From assembly GCA_002840435.1 (NCBI GenBank), contig PHAT01000004.1:124001-188000 (forward strand): DNA of 64,000 bases, given 5' to 3'. Origin of the DNA: Deltaproteobacteria bacterium HGW-Deltaproteobacteria-6. GTDB taxonomy: Bacteria; Desulfobacterota; Syntrophia; Syntrophales; Smithellaceae. The translations under genes and the position numbers were made by a program. Shown here piece by piece: positions 8,530-16,553 of the stretch. Position 1 is the first letter of the stretch. Every line of letters begins with the position of its first letter. The notes beneath the pieces are model-generated. The model worked only from the letters and a program-made list of their open reading frames with translations. It was not told the origin of the DNA and searched no databases.

Positions 8530-8560
8530 GCCGCAGCGCCGCATTCAACGGCGCTGCGGC
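8530..8560 (+). terminator. Strong GC hairpin after the VOC gene
   Basis: Perfect 12-bp arms GCCGCAGCGCCG (8530-8541) and CGGCGCTGCGGC (8549-8560) lie 15 bases after the VOC stop. There is no T-run, so it may be an RNA-stabilising or weak terminator hairpin. Confidence 0.5.
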
Positions 8561-8624
8561 TATCAATTATCATGGTCCTCCCGACTTCAGGAAAACAGCG
8601 TCGCATCGTTATTCCTGATCGCGT

Positions 8625-8845
8625 TTATTTCACTCTTACATTCAAATCATTTAACTCTGCTCTCAGCGTAGCGATACTTTTCTGTTGCTCCTGAATGAGC
8701 CCCTGCTGTTCCTGGACGACCCGGGTGAGTACTGACACGATGTCCATCGAGCTCAACCCCTTGCGGTCTTTCGCGGCGACCAGCTCCGGAACATCCTCCG
8801 CGATAAACCCGACATGAGCTATTGCGGGGACGCCCCTAAAATTGT
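8625..8845 (-). pseudogene. Truncated S74-type tail-fibre chaperone domain
   Basis: The minus strand encodes HVGFIAEDVPELVAAKDRKG, then LSSMDIVSVLTRVVQEQQ and a coiled coil ending at 8625. This is the C-terminal end of the peptidase S74 intramolecular chaperone found on phage tail fibres and bacterial surface proteins. The upstream sequence in this frame (8850-8984) overlaps the polymerase gene in another frame and shows no S74 features, so the N-terminal part is missing. A copy of the dispersed palindromic repeat marks the truncation point at 8826-8850. Confidence 0.65.
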
Positions 8846-8850
8846 AAATT
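8826..8850 (+). repeat. Dispersed palindrome-containing repeat, copy 2
   Basis: Reads GGGGACGCCCC followed by TAAAATTGTAAATT, matching copy 1 (5359-5383, opposite strand) at 21 of 25 positions. It sits at the junction between the polymerase gene and the truncated S74 fragment. Confidence 0.5.
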
Positions 8851-8889
8851 ACTATTAACTCATGCAGGGAGATTGTATCGGTCCAATAA

Positions 8890-10203
8890 TCAGCTTTTGG
8901 TGCTGATATGCAATAACGGCAGACCCAGGTGACGGCGGCGCGTTTCGCCTTTGAGCTGCGTCTGTTCACGGGTTGTCGGTTCACCCCTGCGGCCCTTGCC
9001 TAATTTATCAATCAGATGTGAGCTTCCCAGATGCAAGGTATGTTTGCCGAATTTTTGCCCCAGCTCATCGGCCGCCTTGTAAATGTCTTTTATCTTTTCC
9101 GCCTGAAGTGGATCATCAAACAGCGTGTATTGCGTATTGGCGTCCGGCTTCAGATCAAGTAAAATAACGCCGGTCGCGCGGTAAATATCCTGTGGCCGGT
9201 AACAGGCATCGAAGAGCTCGCGAACAATGCCGCAAAATTCCGCCGGACAGGCACAGGGACGCGAGAGCTTCGCCTCGCTGCCGCTGGACTCAAAGTTGTT
9301 TTTTTTCAGATAGACAACGATTTTGTGCGGCGCCAGGCTGTAACGACGCGCTTTAATGCAGGCCGATTCCATATTGCGCATCAGATGCGCGAAAAGATAT
9401 TCGGCATTGGATGTCGGCGGCGCAAAAGTCTTTGTTTTGCTGATCGAAGCATAAGAACTCTTTTCTTCCGCCGTTACCGGATAGACGGATTCCCCGCGCA
9501 ATTCCCGCCAGATTTCAACGCCCGGCTTGGTAAATTTATTCAGCACGGTCTCTTCCGGCAATTTTGCAAACTCCAGCGCATGGTGAACACCCAATTTAGC
9601 CAGATAGCTGGTTGTGGCGTTGCCGATGCCCCAGATTTTCCCCACCGGCAGATTGCGGAGGTAGAAAGCGATGTCCCTTCCTTTGATCACGGTCATGCCG
9701 GCGGGCTTCTGATGCTTGGAGGCCACTTTCGCCAGCACCTTGGTGATACTCAGGCCCACGGACACGGTGATGCCCAGATCCCTTTCAATGGTCTTCTTCA
9801 TATTCAGGGCGATTTCCTCATAGGTTGAACGCAGGGCGCGGCGCATTCCGGTAAGATCGGAAAAGGCTTCGTCAATGGAATATTCTTCCACATCGGGGGT
9901 AAACCGGCGCATGATGTCGAACATCCGCCGGGAAAACAGGCTGTATGTTTCATAATCGGAAGGAAGAATGATCAATTTTGGACAGATTTTTCGCGCCTCA
10001 TGGAGAGGCACACCGCGCTTGACCCCCATTCTTTTGGCCGCGTAGCTGGCACAGGCGACAATGCCGCGTTCACCACCGGTAATCAGAGGCTTGCCCCGAA
10101 GCTCGGGATGAATCGCCTCCTCGCAGGACGTAAAAAACGCGTCGCCGTCAATATGGGCAATAGCGCGCGGCCAGGAATGAAGACTGAAAATCTGTTCAGA
10201 CAT
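8890..10203 (-). CDS. Y-family translesion DNA polymerase (DinB/UmuC class)
   Basis: 437 residues. Catalytic carboxylates are present in AHIDGDAFF (Asp19, Asp21) and SIDEAF (Asp111, Glu112). Fingers and palm blocks SYAAKRMGVKRGVPLHEARK and VSVGLSITKVLAKVASKHQK are followed by the helix-hairpin-helix WGIGNATTSYLAKLG and a little-finger domain. The protein ends with a basic C-terminal tail GETRRRHLGLP. It lies 25 bases downstream of a LexA/UmuD-like gene, forming a two-gene SOS mutagenesis cassette like umuDC or the lexA2-imuB layouts. No clear beta-clamp QLxLF box was noted. It should copy damaged DNA at the cost of errors. Confidence 0.9.
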   Translation of the reverse strand: MSEQIFSLHSWPRAIAHIDGDAFFTSCEEAIHPELRGKPLITGGERGIVACASYAAKRMGVKRGVPLHEARKICPKLIILPSDYETYSLFSRRMFDIMRRFTPDVEEYSIDEAFSDLTGMRRALRSTYEEIALNMKKTIERDLGITVSVGLSITKVLAKVASKHQKPAGMTVIKGRDIAFYLRNLPVGKIWGIGNATTSYLAKLGVHHALEFAKLPEETVLNKFTKPGVEIWRELRGESVYPVTAEEKSSYASISKTKTFAPPTSNAEYLFAHLMRNMESACIKARRYSLAPHKIVVYLKKNNFESSGSEAKLSRPCACPAEFCGIVRELFDACYRPQDIYRATGVILLDLKPDANTQYTLFDDPLQAEKIKDIYKAADELGQKFGKHTLHLGSSHLIDKLGKGRRGEPTTREQTQLKGETRRRHLGLPLLHISTKS

Positions 10204-10228
10204 AATCGTTCAACTGATCAGAGATGTG

Positions 10229-10816
10229 TTACAGGTGATATTTCCTGACGACTGCCGTGACCACACCATTAAGACGCATTTCGGCTGCCGGCTTAATTCT
10301 GGGATATTTCGGGTTGGCCGCTTCCAGGTAAACTTCTTTGCCTTTTTTATAAAAATACTTCATGGTCCAGGCGCCATCCACTTCCGCAATGACGATGTCC
10401 CCTGATTTTGGTTCTCTGCCACGTTCAACAAGCACCAGATCATCTTTCATGATTCCGGCACCGGTCATGGAATCACCGTCAACCTTGAGCAGAAACAATC
10501 CGGACGACTTATTGATCAGGTATTCATCAAAGGACACGATATTGCGTAATTCTTCTTCCGCAGGCGAGGGGAAACCGGCGGATACGGTTCCGGCCAGAGG
10601 AACGCCGACCTGCGGTTTGATAAACGTCAGGCGCCCCTTTGCGTCCTTTTCAAGAATCTCTTTTTCCAGGAGTTTATTCACCCAGAAATTGACGACGCTC
10701 TTGGAGCGAACCGCCAATAAGGTAAGCATCTCCTCATAAGTCGGCATGCGATGCCGGTCATGATAAAAATCGGCTATCTTGCGGGCTACTGAGTTTATGG
10801 TGCGTTTCGTTTCCAT
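10229..10816 (-). CDS. LexA-like self-cleaving repressor (S24 peptidase)
   Basis: 195 residues. N-terminal winged-helix region (residues 1-65), then a LexA/UmuD-type S24 domain. The autocleavage bond is probably Ala80-Gly81 in TVSAGFP, with catalytic Ser116 in GDSM and Lys153 in WTMKYF. Both catalytic residues are intact. Unlike UmuD it keeps a DNA-binding domain, so it can act as a repressor that RecA filaments trigger to cleave itself. An 18-bp palindrome fills the spacer of its own promoter, which implies autoregulation and SOS induction of the downstream polymerase. It could be the main LexA or a second, cassette-specific one; a search of the rest of the genome would decide. Confidence 0.9.
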   Translation of the reverse strand: METKRTINSVARKIADFYHDRHRMPTYEEMLTLLAVRSKSVVNFWVNKLLEKEILEKDAKGRLTFIKPQVGVPLAGTVSAGFPSPAEEELRNIVSFDEYLINKSSGLFLLKVDGDSMTGAGIMKDDLVLVERGREPKSGDIVIAEVDGAWTMKYFYKKGKEVYLEAANPKYPRIKPAAEMRLNGVVTAVVRKYHL

Positions 10817-10823
10817 GGGCCGG

Positions 10824-10853
10824 ACTATAATAGAACAAATGTTCTATTGTCAA
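10824..10853 (-). promoter_or_regulatory. SOS promoter with LexA operator in the spacer
   Basis: On the minus strand TTGACA (10853-10848) and TATAGT (10829-10824) are separated by 18 bp. That spacer (10830-10847) is exactly a perfect palindrome ATAGAACA-AA-TGTTCTAT. The core GAACAAATGTTC fits the Gram-positive-type LexA box GAACRNRYGTTC, not the E. coli CTGT-N8-ACAG box. Repressor binding there would block polymerase directly. Confidence 0.9.
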
Positions 10854-11097
10854 GAAGGTATTTCTATTATTCAGATAAAAAACAAATACCATGTATTATC
10901 AGCTATCTGGAAAATGCTGATTCGGGAAGTGACTTCCCTAAGTCAGCAGGCGCACCGGGGCATGGCCCCAAGCGTTGGGCAGGTTCATTTCATAGCTGTC
11001 TAAAAGGGTTATTCATGTTCTTGCGGCGCGCAATGTGTTAGATTGGCAAAGAAAGACCGGGCGGCGGATCAATTAATCGGGAACAGGAGATTCATTC

Positions 11098-11391
11098 ATG
11101 AAATATTTCAAATACATTTTTCTTATCATTTGCCTCACTTATTCCGGTACGGCCTTTGCCGATATGACGTGCCACCAGTGCCAGCAGTATGCGACCATAT
11201 CACTTGATTTGTCTGATGCGTATGGTTGTGATGCGGCCTGCGGCCTGACACCGCCGGCTACCAGAAATGCGTGCAACAAGTATTGCGCTCAATATCAATC
11301 CGGTAAAAGCCAGCCAAAGCCCGGAGAATGCAAGTCAAAAGCCGAATGCGCGCTTTGGATGTGCCGGGAAATGAACCACTGTCCGAAATAA
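11098..11391 (+). CDS. Small secreted cysteine-rich protein
   Basis: 97 residues with AGGAG upstream. A signal peptide ends near TAFA (about residue 21). The roughly 76-residue mature part has ten cysteines, including CHQC at its start, GCDAAC and two EC/MC pairs near the end, so up to five disulfides are possible. CHQC is not CxxCH and no heme motif is present. The family was not recognised. A strong terminator follows at 11409-11450, so it is probably a single-gene transcript. It lies between an SOS cassette and fatty-acid genes with no obvious functional link. Confidence 0.75.
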   Translation: MKYFKYIFLIICLTYSGTAFADMTCHQCQQYATISLDLSDAYGCDAACGLTPPATRNACNKYCAQYQSGKSQPKPGECKSKAECALWMCREMNHCPK

Positions 11392-11408
11392 AGGAAGTAA
11401 GCAATACC

Positions 11409-11450
11409 AACGCCTGCAAACCATCTATTGGCTTGCAGGCGTTAATTTTT
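11409..11450 (+). terminator. Rho-independent terminator of the Cys-rich gene
   Basis: Perfect 11-bp arms AACGCCTGCAA (11409-11419) and TTGCAGGCGTT (11433-11443) are followed by AATTTTT. Confidence 0.8.
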
Positions 11451-11490
11451 GCCTGAGATCAGGTGTCCGTCAACCGGCCGCTCGCGCCCC

Positions 11491-13089
11491 CTAACTAAGG
11501 GGGTCCACTTCTTTTAACGCCAGATCCTGATAGGCGTGGAAGAATTTGTGGCAGAATGCATCCCAGCGCCCGCAGATGTCAATGGTCGCATCGTCCATTT
11601 GAAACAGATGCGGATGCGCGACAATTAACTTGATTTCCGCCGCAAGCTCATCAATCAGCTTTTGATCCAGCCCCTGAAGAACATTGGCGACAAATTCCGC
11701 GGGCCCGTACCAGGCGGCCGCCTCACGCAGGTCGCGATGGATCTGGGTGAGCAGCACATTGCGGGGGCCTTCCCACAGTTCGTTGATGGCCGAATCCCGG
11801 TACAGGCGCGGCAGAGAGGAGAAATCCTCCATCACGCCGTGGCCGCCGAAAATCGACATGGCTTCCCGGATCACGTCGGTGCAATCCCAGGAGGCGGCAA
11901 TCTTCTGCAGCATAATCAGCTCCCGGATGTTGAAGCGATTCCGGCGCGCAGGCAGCGGCTCATCCCCGACATTACTTCCTTTCAGACCGCCATCGAGGGC
12001 CAGAAAGTCGCGGTACAGTTTGAAGGCGCCGGCGATCGTCCTCTGTGTGGTCTTCTTGATTCTTTGCAGTTGGACGGCCACTAGGGGAAACCGGCCGATC
12101 GGCAAGTCAAAGGCTGTCCGGAAAGACGCGTATTTTTCAGCTTCCCGCACGGCCCGGGTCATGAACGCGGCGGCGGAAAGCCCCACCGTCAGGCGGGAAT
12201 AGGTCAGCACGATGCCGACAACGTTGGCGACGCCTTTGTCCAGGGGCCCCACCGGATAGGCAACCGCGCCGTTGAATGTGAGCTCGCCCGTGGTCAGTTC
12301 GCTGGTGCCCAGCTTCCACTTGATCCGGTCGATGGTATAGCCGTTGCGGATTTCTTTTTCTTTATTGCCCGAAAGCCAGGACGGCACGACAAACAGGGCC
12401 ACCTTCTCCGATCCCGCGGGCTTGGCGGTCACAACGGAATATTCGGCGTGCGTGGCGGAGCAGAAAAATTTGGCGCCGTAAAGTTTCCAGACGCCGTTTT
12501 CATTCACCGCTTCCAGAACATTGGACGGCACATCCGATCCCCCCTGGATCTCGGACAGATACTGCGCGCCGATGGCGTACACACCGTCGATGCCTTCCTT
12601 GCAGTGTCTGAGAATCTGCTTTGTTTCCGGCGTATCGGCATATTTTTCGAGCAGCATCACCAGGCCTTCCGTGCAGGTGATGGGACAGGCCACGCAGGCC
12701 TCGCCGTTCTGGTAGATCACGAACATCTTGATGAGCTTCACCCAGGGCGACGTCTTATCCGCGAAGAACGCTTCTGAAAAAATTTCCCGCTCCATGATTT
12801 CCGTATCCAGCGGGCGGCAGATCCGGTCAATGCGGTTATGGTGGCCGTCATAGTGCAGCAGGAAGGGGCGCTCCTCCGGACGGGCAATCCGGTCGGCCAT
12901 GTCCCGCCAGCGGAAAGAGGCTTTTTGAGAAACCGCGCGCCCCTCCGCATCCACTTCTTTCCAATTTTCGCCGGTAAAATGACGCACCACTTTTTGAATG
13001 AACGGATCATCGGCATAGTAATCGACAGCCTGACGCCAGGCAAGGAATTCATTGAAGTCATAAGGATTGTTTCTATCCGCAAACGACAT
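11491..13089 (-). CDS. Acyl-CoA dehydrogenase, AidB-like
   Basis: 532 residues, longer than the usual 380-residue ACAD, as in the AidB/FadE-like branch. FAD-site blocks are seen: the AQYLSEIQGGSDV segment, KFFCSATHAEYSVVTAKP, and in the C-terminal half IFGGHGVMEDFSSLPRLYRD. INELWEGPRNVLLTQ carries the position that is catalytic Glu or structural in this branch. It probably oxidises an acyl-CoA or acts as a related flavoprotein; the substrate is not deducible. GGAGG precedes the start. The gene follows the PAC2-family gene by about 70 bases on the same strand. Confidence 0.85.
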   Translation of the reverse strand: MSFADRNNPYDFNEFLAWRQAVDYYADDPFIQKVVRHFTGENWKEVDAEGRAVSQKASFRWRDMADRIARPEERPFLLHYDGHHNRIDRICRPLDTEIMEREIFSEAFFADKTSPWVKLIKMFVIYQNGEACVACPITCTEGLVMLLEKYADTPETKQILRHCKEGIDGVYAIGAQYLSEIQGGSDVPSNVLEAVNENGVWKLYGAKFFCSATHAEYSVVTAKPAGSEKVALFVVPSWLSGNKEKEIRNGYTIDRIKWKLGTSELTTGELTFNGAVAYPVGPLDKGVANVVGIVLTYSRLTVGLSAAAFMTRAVREAEKYASFRTAFDLPIGRFPLVAVQLQRIKKTTQRTIAGAFKLYRDFLALDGGLKGSNVGDEPLPARRNRFNIRELIMLQKIAASWDCTDVIREAMSIFGGHGVMEDFSSLPRLYRDSAINELWEGPRNVLLTQIHRDLREAAAWYGPAEFVANVLQGLDQKLIDELAAEIKLIVAHPHLFQMDDATIDICGRWDAFCHKFFHAYQDLALKEVDPLS

Positions 13090-13158
13090 AAGAACCTCCT
13101 TCGGTAAATGATAAAACGCCGTTCTTTTCAGAGCCTTTTCCGGCCTGAAAATTTCAGA

Positions 13159-14052
13159 TCAGTGCGGCTTCCGGCCGTCTTTTTTTGTATTCATCATTTC
13201 CTGCATCAGCTCATCGACGGTCACTTCCTTATAGCCGTGGTCCTGAAAAAGCGTCGTATCGTGCGCTTCTTCCAGTTTCCGGAGCTGCTCCCGGGCGGTT
13301 TTATTTTGCCTGAAGTCATTGTCCATCAGTTTGGCTATGGCATCTCCGGCTCTTTTAAGATCACTTAAATCGATATCCAGGGACATCAGGCCAAGAACCT
13401 TTTTCAAATATTCGTAGCCTGCCTTTGCATTAAAAGTCGCAATATACGGCGGGACCCTGCCCACGATGCTGGCCGCCTCAAACCCTTCCCTGCGGGCATG
13501 ATCCACAAGCAGCGTGGAGAAGCTGCACGGCCCCGTGTAATTCAGGAGCGGAAACGATTGAAATTCGGCTTTCATCTCCGGATGGCTCAGCACGGCATAG
13601 ACGCTTGTTTCCCGGGTATGGGGAACCTGGTCATGAACACCGCCCAGAACATAGATCCGGCAAGCCTTGTAGCGTCTGGCCATGCTCAAAACGGCCGCTG
13701 TGTATTCGGGCCAGGCAACATTCGGTTCAAAGCCCGTAAAAAGGATCAGGTCGTTTTTGGCGCCGCTCTTCCAGTAAAAGAAGTCATTGGCGGGTTCGTG
13801 GAGTGACTTGATCAGGCCCCCTTCAACAACCGCGTGGGGCCGCATGATCTGCGCCTGATCAAAGCCCGGCACCTGCCAGATATAAAAATGCCGGGAATCG
13901 ATGGCAGCAAACTTCCGGGCACCCAGCTTGCGGCGCAGAAAGTCGATGCATCCGGTCGCCATTTCACCGGCATTCAGCCACCCGCGGTAGCCGATCAGAA
14001 TATAGGGATTGACAAGGTCCGGCGTATCCTGAAGAATGAGATTGTCGTTCAT
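13159..14052 (-). CDS. PAC2 (proteasome assembly chaperone 2)-like protein
   Basis: 297 residues from ATG 14052, preferred because AGGAGAG lies just upstream; a 14-residue longer form lacks a good site. Features of the bacterial PAC2 family are PYILIGYRGWLNAGEMATGC near the N-terminus, a central FTGFEPNVAWPEYTA, and IYVLGGVHDQVPHTRE. Bacterial members are soluble proteins of unknown biochemical role, often with a purine-nucleoside-phosphorylase-like fold. It probably shares a transcript with the AidB-like dehydrogenase downstream; the link is not understood. Confidence 0.8.
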   Translation of the reverse strand: MNDNLILQDTPDLVNPYILIGYRGWLNAGEMATGCIDFLRRKLGARKFAAIDSRHFYIWQVPGFDQAQIMRPHAVVEGGLIKSLHEPANDFFYWKSGAKNDLILFTGFEPNVAWPEYTAAVLSMARRYKACRIYVLGGVHDQVPHTRETSVYAVLSHPEMKAEFQSFPLLNYTGPCSFSTLLVDHARREGFEAASIVGRVPPYIATFNAKAGYEYLKKVLGLMSLDIDLSDLKRAGDAIAKLMDNDFRQNKTAREQLRKLEEAHDTTLFQDHGYKEVTVDELMQEMMNTKKDGRKPH

Positions 14053-14525
14053 GATCTCTCCTGTAATGTAATTTGTATTGGCGATCCGTATCACACACCG
14101 ATTAAATTATCTTCCGATAAAATAACCAAACTACGGGGTGATTATGGTTTGTCCATTCTTTGCCGTCAAGTATTATGTTGTTCCGATAGACGAAGGAAAC
14201 AAATGATCGGGGGAGCAATCCATGTTCCTGACCTTTCGGGAGCACAGGCATGTGCCGGAGCCCAAGCCAAGATTATGATTGCCTTATCCACAGGAAGATG
14301 ATAAAAAATTCAAACATTTGGAGATCTGTCGTGCGGGGCCGCAAAAATCCCCTGCACAAATCGGCAGGCTTCAATAAAATGCCGGGATAAAAAATCAAAC
14401 CCGGCAATGGTCATAGAGGAACAGAAAACGGCCGCATACTGAACAGGGAAACACCAAGAAAAATTGCAATCGTTGGCAGCTGAAATTTCTTCAACATCAA
14501 TTTATCAAATGTTTGCCGGGACCCT
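14053..14525. other. Intergenic region, no supported gene
   Basis: A 470-bp divergent region between the PAC2 gene and the CBS-HTH gene. A short plus-strand frame (14203-14301) has poor context and was not accepted. A hairpin TGCCGGG...CCCGGCA lies near 14380-14406. No riboswitch or consensus promoter was recognised. Confidence 0.4.
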
Positions 14526-15308
14526 ATGTTCACTTTGAAAACATTTCTGCTGGAAAAGAAAAAAAAAGTGTGGACGGTATCGCCCGATACTTCCATCTAT
14601 GACACCCTGAAAATCATGAATGAAAAGAATATCGGAGCGGTGCCCGTAACCCGTGAAGGAAAGTTAATCGGCATCTTTTCGGAACGGGATTTCGCACGGA
14701 AAGCCACATCCGTAAAACAACTTTCCATGGACCTTCCCGTAAAGAAATTCATGACAACAAAAGTACGTTATGTCACCTCCCAAAACACGATGGAAGACTG
14801 CATGTCCATTATGACCACCTACCGCGTAAGGCATCTTCCCCTTCTCGACAAAAATAAAATCATCGGAATCGTCACGATCGGAGACGTCGTCAAACATATC
14901 ATTCAGGAGCAGAAGTTCATCCTGAGAAATGTTCTTGACTCCATTGAGGAAGGCAAGAACAATCTCCGGATGAATATCCGATTCAACGTTGAGCAGAATA
15001 TCCTGCCCATCGTCAATCTTCTGGCAAAAAAATATTCAAGTGATTCTTCTTTCCGCCTGCTTGAAGAGCATCTCGATCAGATCGCTTCGGAATATTACCG
15101 GAAGCTTGGCACGTCCAAATTCAATTTCACGCCCACTGAAATTTCCATCATCAAGCTCATCAAGGCGAACTACCGGGAAAAGGAAATCTCCGAAACCCTG
15201 AACATCTCCCTCTCGACGGTCAAGAAGCACAAGTACGCCATCCGCGGCAAACTGGGCATCAGAAACCAATCCGGAAACATTACCACCCATCTGGACCTTA
15301 TTGACTAG
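14526..15308 (+). CDS. CBS-domain regulator fused to a LuxR-type HTH
   Basis: 260 residues. Two CBS motifs occupy residues 1-130: SPDTSIYDTLKIMNEKNIGA, GIFSERDFARK, then YVTSQNTMEDCMSIMTTYRV, RHLPLLD and GIVTIGDVVKHI. A helical linker (130-200) follows. The C-terminus (205-255) is a LuxR/FixJ-like HTH: TPTEISIIKLIKANYREKEI, SETLNISLSTVKKHKYAIRG and KLGI. CBS pairs usually bind AMP, ATP or SAM, so the protein looks like a transcription factor gated by nucleotide status. The linker resembles that of PAS-LuxR regulators, as if CBS replaced PAS as the sensor. No strong ribosome site is seen. Two further CBS genes follow on the same strand. Confidence 0.85.
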   Translation: MFTLKTFLLEKKKKVWTVSPDTSIYDTLKIMNEKNIGAVPVTREGKLIGIFSERDFARKATSVKQLSMDLPVKKFMTTKVRYVTSQNTMEDCMSIMTTYRVRHLPLLDKNKIIGIVTIGDVVKHIIQEQKFILRNVLDSIEEGKNNLRMNIRFNVEQNILPIVNLLAKKYSSDSSFRLLEEHLDQIASEYYRKLGTSKFNFTPTEISIIKLIKANYREKEISETLNISLSTVKKHKYAIRGKLGIRNQSGNITTHLDLID

Positions 15309-15409
15309 GTTCTATTTTATATAGAACTTTATCCCCTCCTTTATTCACCTTATCGTTTTGCAATATTCGGCTATAGTGGACTCAACGTTATAGATTAGGA
15401 GGAAACCAT

Positions 15410-15865
15410 ATGCTGACCGTAAGAGATTTGTTGTCCAGAAAAGGAAGTGAAACGTTCTCCATTCAACCCGACAAAACCATTTATGAGGCCCTGCAGATGA
15501 TGGCAGCTCATAATGTAGGCGCCCTGCTGGTCATCAAGAGCAAAAAACTGCTGGGTATTATTTCCGAGCGCGACTACGCCCGCAAATTAGTATTAAAAGG
15601 AAAAAATTCGCGCGACACGCTTGTGCGGGACGTCATGGTCAGGCAGTTAACGTCGGTAACCCCTGACGTTAAAGTGGAAGACTGCATGAAGTTCATGACG
15701 GATCAGCATATCCGTCATCTGCCGGTGTTGGAGAACGATAAATTAGCCGGGATCATTTCCATTGGCGATGTGGTTAAAGGAATGATCGACCAGCAGAAAA
15801 CAACGATTAATCATCTGGAGCGATATATTTCAGGCGGTTATCTCGAGCAGGATACGTTGCAGTAA
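15410..15865 (+). CDS. CBS-domain pair protein
   Basis: 151 residues, essentially one Bateman module. The first CBS contains QPDKTIYEALQMMAAHNVGA and GIISERDYARKLV; the second VTPDVKVEDCMKFMTDQHIR, HLPVLENDKLAGIISIGDVV. No effector domain is attached. AGGAGG precedes ATG 15410. It is similar in length and sequence to the CBS part of the preceding gene, which suggests duplication. Adenine-nucleotide sensing is the family's usual role; its target is unknown. Confidence 0.85.
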   Translation: MLTVRDLLSRKGSETFSIQPDKTIYEALQMMAAHNVGALLVIKSKKLLGIISERDYARKLVLKGKNSRDTLVRDVMVRQLTSVTPDVKVEDCMKFMTDQHIRHLPVLENDKLAGIISIGDVVKGMIDQQKTTINHLERYISGGYLEQDTLQ

Positions 15866-15944
15866 ATTTGCGGCGCGCGCGGGCCGGAATCCGGAAAAGC
15901 GCTGACAAGTCAACTTAACCAGACAAAAGGAGGGGGGGGACATT

Positions 15945-16412
15945 ATGAACGTAAAAGATATGTTAAAGGTCACAGGATTCAAACCTCACGCTTTAATCAC
16001 AGTTACTCCGGATGAATCGGCCTCGGCGGCGATTAAGAAAATGGCGGAACATAACAAGGGCGCGCTTCCCGTCTGTAATGAAGCGGGCGATTTGATCGGA
16101 ATCGTGACGGAAAGGGATATCATCAGAAAGTGCTTCGCGCACGAAGGCGGTTTTGAAAATAAAACTATCAAGGATATCATGACCGAAAAAGTCGCCATAG
16201 CGGGGCTGAACGACGATTTGGATTACGCCATCAAAACCATGAAGAAGGAAAAGATAAGACATCTTCCGATAGCCGACGGCAAAAGGGTTGTCGGTATTCT
16301 TTCCATGAGAGATATCATGGGATTTCAATATCAGGAAGCCAGCATAAAAATTAAGTATATGCAAATGCTGCCCAAGAGGTCGGCTTCAGCTGAGCTGTCA
16401 ACCGTTCTCTGA
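15945..16412 (+). CDS. CBS-domain pair protein
   Basis: 155 residues with AGGAGGGG upstream. CBS motifs: TVTPDESASAAIKKMAEHNK, GIVTERDIIRKCF, then AIKTMKKEKIRHLPIADGKR and VVGILSMRDIMGFQ. It is a stand-alone Bateman module 79 bases after the previous CBS gene and followed by a clear terminator, so the three CBS genes probably form one unit or two adjacent ones. It is more diverged than the middle copy. Confidence 0.85.
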   Translation: MNVKDMLKVTGFKPHALITVTPDESASAAIKKMAEHNKGALPVCNEAGDLIGIVTERDIIRKCFAHEGGFENKTIKDIMTEKVAIAGLNDDLDYAIKTMKKEKIRHLPIADGKRVVGILSMRDIMGFQYQEASIKIKYMQMLPKRSASAELSTVL

Positions 16413-16465
16413 GCCGATGCGATCGGAACGTCGCAAAGAAAAGCTGTTAATTTATTTCTGTCAGG

Positions 16466-16500
16466 AAGGGGCTTCGCGCTGCAACGCGCAGCCCCTTTTC
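16466..16500 (+). terminator. Terminator of the CBS gene cluster
   Basis: AAGGGGCT (16466-16473) pairs with AGCCCCTT (16490-16497), with an inner GCGC/GCGC stem, followed by TTTTC. It separates the CBS genes from rpoH. Confidence 0.8.
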
Positions 16501-16553
16501 AGTTTAATGAGATGACCAGAGGCGCAAGAACGTCTTTTCTCCCGTAAATGTTA

